Origin: JAUXFS01 sp963772635
GTDB lineage: Bacteria > Pseudomonadota > Alphaproteobacteria > Rhodospirillales > Defluviicoccaceae
Length of the DNA stretch: 64,000 nt
Direction of reading: 5' to 3'
Assembly (NCBI GenBank): GCA_963772635.1
Contig: CAVYYK010000004.1
Span: 33,923-97,922, forward strand
The notes under the pieces are model-generated. The model was not told the DNA's origin and searched no databases. It worked only from the letters and a program-made list of their open reading frames with translations. Shown here one piece after another: positions 58,009 through 64,000 of the stretch (positions are counted from its first letter, which is position 1; each line of letters begins with the position of its first letter). Both the position numbers and the translations under genes were made by a program.

Positions 58009-58062
58009 ACGAAACCCGGCAAACGCCCGGAACAAGCGCAAAAGGACGACCCCGCCGGCCCG

Positions 58063-58956
58063 CTAACCGATGTGCAGCCACAACTCGACCGTTCCTTGCG
58101 GCGGTTTGGCGCGAGCCCAGCCGGTGAGGTTGCGGACCGTCACGTCGACCCGCCCGACGCCGGTTTCCGCCAGGATCTTCTCGACGTCTTGGGCCAGCCT
58201 TTTGGCCTCCTCGGCGTCCTCGGGATAGAAATAGCGCACTTCCTGCACGGTCGAGGGCGATCGTTCGACCCCCGGCACCGAGAAGTTCTCACGACCGAGA
58301 TCCGCGGTAATCGCCTTGACCTCGTCGCCCGAAAGCCGGCCACTGTACTGGAAATAGACGGTCGTTTTGTTCTCCGGTGGCCGGTCCGACGGCGCGCTTG
58401 TGATCAACGGCGGAGCCGGCTTCTCGGGCATGGCGACATTGGCGCGGCTGGCCAGTTCTTCGGTCGCCGCATTCAGCGTGGCGACGCTTTGCCGCAAAGC
58501 CTCCAGTTCCTCCCGCGCCTTGTCGAACCGCTGCGCCACGTCCTCGGCGGTGCGCAGGCGAAGACCGAGGCTGGCCACCTGGTCGTTGGTCGTGGCGATC
58601 TGAGCCTCGATCCTCCGGCTCAGTTCGCCCGTCTGCTCGTTTAGCGTCTGGACGTCCTCGACCGCCCGCTTCGCCGCCTCTTGAAGCTTTTCCAACTCCT
58701 GCTGGGCCACCTGCGCCGTGACACTGACGCGCTCGGCGCCGTCAACCGCCGGTTTGACCTTCTTTTCGACCAGACCGGCTATTTCGCTTTGGATCAGGTT
58801 GTTGACCAGTGCCCATCCGCCGAGGCCGTAGAGGCCGAGGAACAGGGCGACGATCCAGGCATAGCGGCGCTTCAGCGCGCTCTCGACCGAATCGGTGACC
58901 TTTTCGGTCAACCGGCGCTCGGTCAGTTCGATCCGGTCGTCGTCGTCGATGGCCAT
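58063..58956 (-). CDS. Membrane-anchored coiled-coil protein of unknown function
   Basis: A 297-residue protein: an acidic cytoplasmic N-terminus (MAIDDDDRIELTERRL), one transmembrane segment (WIVALFLGLYGLGGWAL, about 34-50), a long helical coiled coil (about 70-180, rich in Glu, Gln, Ala) and a small C-terminal alpha/beta domain (about 205-297: TVYFQYSGRLSGDEVK, RYFYPEDAEEAKRLAQDVEKIL). The end resembles LytR_C or SPOR-like domains but not clearly enough to name. ATG at 58956 fits. It stands upstream of the large palindromic element and divergent from DUF547. Confidence 0.6.
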   Translation of the reverse strand: MAIDDDDRIELTERRLTEKVTDSVESALKRRYAWIVALFLGLYGLGGWALVNNLIQSEIAGLVEKKVKPAVDGAERVSVTAQVAQQELEKLQEAAKRAVEDVQTLNEQTGELSRRIEAQIATTNDQVASLGLRLRTAEDVAQRFDKAREELEALRQSVATLNAATEELASRANVAMPEKPAPPLITSAPSDRPPENKTTVYFQYSGRLSGDEVKAITADLGRENFSVPGVERSPSTVQEVRYFYPEDAEEAKRLAQDVEKILAETGVGRVDVTVRNLTGWARAKPPQGTVELWLHIG

Positions 58957-59135
58957 CGAGAACACCCCCGCGGCCGGTATCGGCCGGCCTTCCGTGGCGG
59001 AGGAGTCCGGAGAACGCTCCGCCGGGGCAGGGAGGGTCCCGCTTTTCGACGCGGCGGTCAACGACTTGTGATCGCCGAAGGACTTGCCGACAATGGGCTC
59101 CGAGATCAATCTTGGAACGCGGAACCTGTCGCGAC

Positions 59136-59397
59136 TGCTCTGGTTCCGACATATGGTGCCCATACGATCGCGTTTCCCGCTCCCTCGGCAGGAGGGGTCG
59201 CGCAGGCGATGGCGACCCATCGTCAAGCGCGTCCGACGCCCCGAGGGAGCGGGAAACGCGACCCGTGGGGCGGCCTTCCAAGCCCCCCGGCGTCGTTGCG
59301 CGGCGCTGGTGATGCTCCAGCATCACGGCGCGCCACGCGCCTAACCGGGAGAACTTGGAAGGCCGTCGTATGGGTACCATATGTCGGAACCAGAGCA
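59136..59397. repeat. 262-base nested palindromic element
   Basis: Terminal inverted repeats of 32 bases (59136-59167 and 59366-59397) match at 31 positions; the tip is TGCTCTGGTTCCGACATATGG. Inside are a perfect 20-base inverted repeat (59169-59188 with 59241-59260), a perfect 12-base inverted repeat (59271-59282 with 59354-59365) and an 8-base hairpin GTGATGCT/AGCATCAC in the centre. A short relative of the terminal repeat is at 7084-7130. Coding frames through it look spurious. It is best seen as a MITE-like or extragenic palindromic repeat. Confidence 0.85.
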
Positions 59398-59410
59398 CTA
59401 GGAAACGACC

Positions 59411-60295
59411 ATGACCTTCATTCGTGCGCCAGCCATTCGTGCGGCAGCGAGACCTGTTCGCCTGGTGGCGATCGCCATCGTCTTTTTGGCGACCACCGGC
59501 ATCGCCTCGTTCCAGGCGCTGTTCGCCCCGTCGGCCGACCTGTGGGAGCGGTGGCAGGCCCATGACCCGGCGTCGACGGCAACCATCGACCATTCGCCCT
59601 GGGACCGGCTGCTCGCGACTTACGTCGTCCGCGGCCGCGACGGGATCGCCCGCTTCGCCTACGGCCGGGTGACCGAGGCCGACCGGGCGGTGCTCGACGC
59701 CTACATCGGCGGGCTGGCGGCGACACCGATCAGCCGCTACGCCCGCCCGGAACAGCGCGCCTACTGGATCAACCTCTACAACGCGCTCACCGTCCAGGTC
59801 GTCCTCGACCACTATCCCGTCGCCAGCATCATGGACATCGACATCTCCCCCGGCCTGTTCGCCAAGGGTCCGTGGGACCGTAAGCTGCTCGAGATCGAAG
59901 GCGAGCCGGTCAGCCTCAACGACATCGAGCATCGGATCCTGCGGCCGATCTGGAAGGACCCGCGCCTCCACTACGCCCTCAACTGCGCCTCGCTCGGCTG
60001 CCCCGACCTGATGCAGAAGGCCTATACCGCCGCCCTCGCCGAGACGCTGCTCGACATCGCGGCGCACGCCTACGTCAACCATCCCCGCGGCGTTCGGATC
60101 GACGGCGGCCGGCTGACCGTCTCCAGCATCTACGCCTGGTTCCAGGAGGACTTCGGCGGCAGCGACAAGACGATCATCGCCCACCTCGAGCGCTACGCCG
60201 CGCCGCCGCTGGCGGCGAAGCTGGCCGCCATCGACACCATCGCCGACCACGACTACGACTGGTCGCTCAACGACGCCGCCACCGCCGGGCTATGA
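59411..60295 (+). CDS. DUF547 family protein, exported
   Basis: A 294-residue protein with an N-terminal signal or anchor (about residues 18-36). The DUF547 core is present: EQRAYWINLYNALTVQVVLDHYPV, ISLNDIEH-like VSLNDIEHRILRPI, DPRLHYALNCASLGCPDL with two conserved cysteines, and ISSIYAWFQEDFGG-like SSIYAWFQEDFGG. The function is unknown; it often lies beside TIGR04283-type glycosyltransferases, as here. ATG at 59411 follows the palindromic element directly. Confidence 0.85.
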   Translation: MTFIRAPAIRAAARPVRLVAIAIVFLATTGIASFQALFAPSADLWERWQAHDPASTATIDHSPWDRLLATYVVRGRDGIARFAYGRVTEADRAVLDAYIGGLAATPISRYARPEQRAYWINLYNALTVQVVLDHYPVASIMDIDISPGLFAKGPWDRKLLEIEGEPVSLNDIEHRILRPIWKDPRLHYALNCASLGCPDLMQKAYTAALAETLLDIAAHAYVNHPRGVRIDGGRLTVSSIYAWFQEDFGGSDKTIIAHLERYAAPPLAAKLAAIDTIADHDYDWSLNDAATAGL

Positions 60296-60302
60296 GAGCG
60301 CG

Positions 60303-61010
60303 CTATGACCACCCGGCGCCGCCGGGCCGGTGGGTCTCCGAGTCGTAGAGCCGGGCCAGGCGCTCGGGCGAGGCGCCGAAGGTGTAGAGCAGATGGATGC
60401 GGATCCAGCCCCAGACGATGGCGGCCGGACGGCGGCCGCGGAAGCGCCTGGACGAGGTCACCAGCGGCGGCTCTTCGATGCAGCAGGTCTCTCCCAGCCG
60501 CTCCAGCCGGCGGACGAAGTCGTAGTCTTCCATCAGCGCGATCGGCCGCACCCCGCCGAGGCTCCGGTACACCCGGGTGCGGACGAACACCCCGGAGTCG
60601 CCATAGTACCGGCCGCGCCGGCGGATCCAACCGTAGGCGCGGGTCAGCCAGCGGCTGAACCGGTCGTCGCCGTCGAACACCACCCGGAAATTGCCGCCGA
60701 CGATCCGGGGCGACACCGCCAGGACCCGTTCGATCCGCTCGAGGCCGCCCGGCGGAAACACCGAGTCGGCATGGAGAAACAGCAGAACCTCGCCCCGCGC
60801 CAGCGACGCCCCCGCCGCCAGTTGCGCCCCCCGGCCCCGCCGGCAGACCACCACCCGGGCACCATGGGCGCCGGCGACGACGATGGTGCCGTCGTCGCTG
60901 CCGCCGTCGGCGACGATCACCTCGCGGGCCGTCCGCCCGCGCCCCAGCGCGTCCAGCACCGCCGGCAGCCGCCGGGCCTCGTTCAGCGTCGGGATGACGA
61001 TCGAAATCAC
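60303..61010 (-). CDS. TIGR04283-type family 2 glycosyltransferase
   Basis: A 235-residue GT-A glycosyltransferase: ISIVIPTLNEARRLP, DGGSDDGT, GRGAQLAAGASLARGEVLLFLHADS with the Asp of the metal motif, then GGNFRVVFDG and MEDYDFVRRLERLG. TIGR04283 proteins transfer a sugar to an unknown lipid or other acceptor and occur next to DUF547 and related genes. ATG at 61010 is the only reasonable start. It converges with DUF547 (7 bases between stops) and backs onto the MITE-like copy B. Confidence 0.88.
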   Translation of the reverse strand: MISIVIPTLNEARRLPAVLDALGRGRTAREVIVADGGSDDGTIVVAGAHGARVVVCRRGRGAQLAAGASLARGEVLLFLHADSVFPPGGLERIERVLAVSPRIVGGNFRVVFDGDDRFSRWLTRAYGWIRRRGRYYGDSGVFVRTRVYRSLGGVRPIALMEDYDFVRRLERLGETCCIEEPPLVTSSRRFRGRRPAAIVWGWIRIHLLYTFGASPERLARLYDSETHRPGGAGWS

Positions 61011-61100
61011 CGCATCGTGCCCTCTCCGATCACGCCCATTCTCCGCTCACCCCGCTCCGCCGGCAACGGTTTATCCATCGCGCAATTCCGGCGAAGGCGA

Positions 61101-61362
61101 GTTTTGACGACGCTTTTGACGACATTTCGGGTAGTTTTGACGACGTTCGTTACGCATCCGTGGCGCTTAACGCGTTGATAAAAAACGAAACCCCTCCCGG
61201 CGGAATGTGAAAGGTATGCAAAAGTAGACAAAAGTAGACATCTTTTCGGCTAAGTCTTTGATTTTCCGAGACCGGCGTTTTTAAGCAGGTAGACAAATGT
61301 CGTCATGAATTCCCCATAGCGCCTTGAACTAACTCGTGAATTTGCCGAAACAAAAGTAGACA
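61101..61362. repeat. MITE-like repeat, copy B (inverted relative to copy A)
   Basis: About 262 bases. Read on the minus strand it aligns with 39847-40107 along its length, with identical blocks such as GGCGCTATGG, ACTTAGCCGAAAA and ATGTCTACTTTTGCATAC. The plus strand shows three copies of TTTTGACGAC at the left end and three of AAAAGTAGACA in the rest. Spacing of blocks is conserved, so both copies derive from one element. G+C drops sharply from here to the right end. Confidence 0.7.
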
Positions 61363-61469
61363 TTTTTCCTGCAACCGCCTCGCATTCTTAAAAAACAACG
61401 CCCGCCGCCATCCACCGCAAAACCAAAAGACGAGACACACGTCGCCCGCCGCCCCGAAAGGAACACATC

Positions 61470-61604
61470 ATGAACATATACGGCGGAGAGCCGGCAGTCA
61501 AGGATAATTATCCTGTAGTCGCGGCCTTGGCGGACCAACGGCGCCGATCGATAGTCGGCTTTCCGCCGGATTTGGTCGGCTCCACCTCGGACAACCAACT
61601 CTGA
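61470..61604 (+). CDS. Possible small protein, 44 aa
   Basis: ATG at 61470 with AAAGGA seven bases upstream. The product starts MNIYGGEPAVKDNYPVVAAL and ends STSDNQL; no membrane segment, no signal. The ribosome site is good, but the reading is short and alone, between the repeat and the helicase. Weak support. Confidence 0.35.
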   Translation: MNIYGGEPAVKDNYPVVAALADQRRRSIVGFPPDLVGSTSDNQL

Positions 61605-61823
61605 GGGCTCCTTGCCGGAACGGGGAGTTATGACCCGTTGTCGAACTCTGGCCAGCGTGGGTCATCGTTGCTCGCCCAGGTCCACTGTCGTAAATTGCTG
61701 ACTTACCTGGAGCACAGGCGCTTCGATGCGATTAGCCAAAAGTTGCCACTCGCGTCTTGCTTTAGTGCCGACATTCAAATACCCACGTCAAACAGGTGAA
61801 TGTTGTGTTGGGAGAACACCGGT

Positions 61824-64000
61824 TTGGTGGATTTCAGGAAGCGCCTTGCAGGCAAGAAGGCAAAGAAACCGACTGAACCGGTTGAGCTGTATGACACCCT
61901 TGACAGGGCCCACGACAAAGGTCCGCTTCGGCCGGCTCAGCTCTCTGTGCTCAAGGAATGGTATGGTGAGCGCCAAAAATCGCGCGATGTTATAGTCAAG
62001 CTGCACACCGGTCAGGGCAAGACCTTGATCGGCTTGCTCATGCTGCAGTCGCGGCTCAACGCGGGAAAAAGCCCAGCTCTATTTCTCTGCCCCAATAACT
62101 TTCTAGTCGCCCAGACCTGCGAACAGGCCAAGCAGTTTGGCATCGCAACCTGCACCGCCGATCCGGATTTGCCAGCAGATGCCTGATGGGGCGCGAATCC
62201 TCGTCACGTCCGTTCAGAAGCTTTTCAACGGCCTGACTAAGTTTGGCCTCCACCGGCAGTCCGTTGCCGTGAGCACCCTACTTATGGACGATGCTCACGC
62301 CTGCATCGATATTATTCGGGAGTCCTGCCGAGTCCGAATTCCGGCCGATGAGCCAGCCTACACGGCGCTACGCACCCTGTTCGCCGATCATCTGGAAGCA
62401 CAAGGAGTCGGCGCCTGGGCCGATATCCTCAACAAAAAGCGGGATGCCATACTGCCGGTGCCCTATTGGGCGTGGATGTCGAGAGAAGCCGAGGTCGCGG
62501 GAATCTTGTCGAAACACGTGGACCGCACTTCCGTTAGGTTCGTATGGCCGCTTCTCAAGGACATGCTCAGCCAATGCCAATGCGTCACCTCAGGTGCAGC
62601 CGTTGAGATCGAGCCACAGATCGCCCCGCTCGACGCATTTGGATCGTACTGGAGGGCGGAGCACCGGGTATTCATGTCGGCGACCGTCACTGACGATGCC
62701 TTCCTGGTCAAAGGCCTCCAACTCGCGCCCGAGACAATCATTAACCCGTTGACCGATGACAAGGAGACCTGGTCCGGTGAGCGGATGATTTTGCTGCCGT
62801 CACTCATCCATGAGGATCTCGGTCGTGAGAACATCGTTGCATTGATGAGCAAGCCAAAGCCAAAGCGGCCGGGCGGCATAGTTGTGCTCGCACCAAGCTT
62901 CAAACGTACCAAGGACTGGGAAAGTCAAGGCGCGATTATCGCTAACACAGAGAACGTCGGCGACGTAATCGAGAACCTTAAGAAGGGTGAGTTCAAGAAC
63001 ACCATTGTGCTAGTCAATCGCTACGACGGGATTGACCTGCCCGACGACACTTGCCGCCTCCTAGTGTTTGACAGCCTACCTTATTCCGAGAGCCTGTCGG
63101 ACCTTTACCAGGAGCTTTGCCGACCCGATAGCGAAGCGACCCTGATGCGCACCGTGCGTACCATCGAGCAGGGAATGGGCCGTAGTGTCCGCGGCGACAA
63201 GGACTATTGCGTCGTTGTGGCGATTGGCTCTGATCTCGTGCGCCTGCTGCGCGACAAGACCGCACGGAAGTCCTTTCGTCCCAGATGGCGGCCCAAATCG
63301 ATATCGGATTCCAAATCGCCGATATGGCAAAGCAGGATATCGAAGACGGAAAGGAACCGAAGTCGGCCTTGAACGAACTTGCCGGTCATAGCCTGAAGCG
63401 CGACGCCGATTGGAAGGCGTTTTACGCTGAGCAAATGCGCAAAGTTATGCCGAGGGGAGCAAATCCAACGTTGCTACGCGCCTACGCCGCAGGAAGCAGG
63501 GCTGGGCCGGCTTACGCCGCCGGAGAATATGCCGGCGCTGCCGATACACTCCAGATGCTTCTGAATGGGGGTTCGATAGCCGCCGACAATAAGGGGTGGT
63601 ACTTGCAAGAAATCGCTCGGTACAAGTGGCGCGCCAGCCGGCCCGAGTCAGAAAGTCTACAGGTGGCGGCGCACAAGCAAAACCGTATGTTGCTAAAACC
63701 CCCGTCCGGCGTGACCATAGCAAAGCTTAGAATAATTAGCCAAGGACAAGTCGAGCGGATCGCGAAATCGGTGAGCAAGTACGGCAGCTATTCCGAACTT
63801 GACGCTTGCATCTCTGACGTCCTCGGTCGCCTTGTGTTTGGCACGAAGGCGGATAAGTTTGAGCATGCTCTCAATGAACTGAGCCAGGCGCTAGGTTTCG
63901 CTGGCGAGCGCCCCGACAAGGAATGGAAAGAAGGAGCCGACAACCTCTGGGCGCTTGACGCTACTCAGTACTTGCTGTGGGAGTGCAAGAGCGAAGTCGA
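61824..64000 (+). CDS. Large DEAD/DEAH-type helicase, probably fused to a PD-(D/E)xK nuclease (partial, two frame breaks)
   Basis: Helicase motif I is HTGQGKTLIGLL, motif II DDAH, motif III MSATV and motif VI QGMGRSVRGDKD, a set close to DinG/XPD-like and defence helicases. The C-terminal part, after about residue 500, ends in a stretch with GADNLW and WECKSEV, which look like the D and ExK of a PD-(D/E)xK nuclease, cut by the window edge. Frame changes lie near 62,166 (one base too many) and 63,275 (one base too few or two too many). The start is uncertain: TTG at 61824 has GGGAG nine bases upstream; GTG at 61827 and ATG at 61800 are alternatives. G+C is lower than upstream, suggesting transfer. 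Confidence 0.7.

Noticed and set aside
58681..59565. 294-codon plus-strand frame through the palindromic element
   Set aside because: It reads through the inverted repeats and antisense to the coiled-coil gene; a translation of a repeat, not a gene.
40107..61101. The 21 kb between the inverted MITE-like copies as a transposon
   Set aside because: It contains core genes (gatCA, rpmJ, pyrB, plsY, ruvX) and no transposase, so it is not cargo of one element.

Overview
The window is GC-rich (by eye about two thirds G+C over most of its length) and looks like a chromosomal segment of a free-living alphaproteobacterium, most likely Rhodospirillales-related. The main clues are a circularly permuted two-piece tmRNA gene whose tag reads ANDNEAFALAA, next to an SspB-type adaptor gene; a class I and a class II fumarase in one cluster; an hflK-hflC-DUF2065-degP operon; a dihydroorotase-like protein without the HxH zinc motif paired with pyrB; and small families such as DUF6489. 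No rRNA, tRNA or CRISPR array was found.

Layout. 0-0.5 kb: the end of an antitoxin gene overlapping a PIN toxin. 0.6-4.3 kb: a short CoA-ligase/enoyl-CoA hydratase operon, small proteins and a secreted diheme cytochrome c-like protein. 4.3-13.3 kb: DUF1015, TrpB2, degP-DUF2065-hflC-hflK, then divergent mrp and thyX. 13.4-15.5 kb: KtrB/KtrA-type potassium uptake. 15.7-20.3 kb: ssrA-sspB-fumA-hydrolase-fumC. 20.3-25.4 kb: VOC protein, LysE exporter, a large AsmA protein. 25.5-32.1 kb: a complete alternative N-type F-ATPase operon in the order atpDCQRBEFAG. 32-34 kb: a P-type cation ATPase remnant lacking its phosphorylation domain. 34-40 kb: accessory region with a tandem-repeat peptidoglycan-binding protein, a DUF4239 protein, a PAS protein, an RmlB-like epimerase, an IS1380 remnant and a MITE-like repeat. 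40.2-46.9 kb: a glycolate/2-hydroxyacid oxidation cluster (glcDEF, SDR, D-lactate dehydrogenase-like, VOC). 47-56 kb: rpmJ, gatCA, porin, then ruvX, AEC carrier, pyrB, pyrC-like, plsY and a cytidylyltransferase-HAD fusion. 56.4-61 kb: an MlaF-like ATPase, crcB-DUF190, a coiled-coil membrane protein, a nested palindromic repeat element, DUF547 and a glycosyltransferase. 61.1-64 kb: lower-GC DNA with a second MITE-like copy and a large helicase, probably fused to a PD-(D/E)xK nuclease, that runs off the right edge.

How genes cooperate. tmRNA tags stalled polypeptides and SspB would deliver tagged proteins to ClpXP. HflK/HflC organise FtsH and sit with DegP, so envelope proteolysis is another theme. 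GlcDEF and the Dld-like enzyme feed electrons from 2-hydroxyacids to the membrane. The N-ATPase c subunit carries the double-carboxylate ion site.

Data quality. Many genes are broken by single-base shifts, densest between 28.4 and 31.8 kb but also in ktrB, the hydrolase, asmA, glcE, ruvX and the repeat protein. Nearly every break I reconstructed is repaired by removing one extra base. That pattern is more like insertion-type sequencing error than gene decay, so most broken genes are probably intact in the organism.
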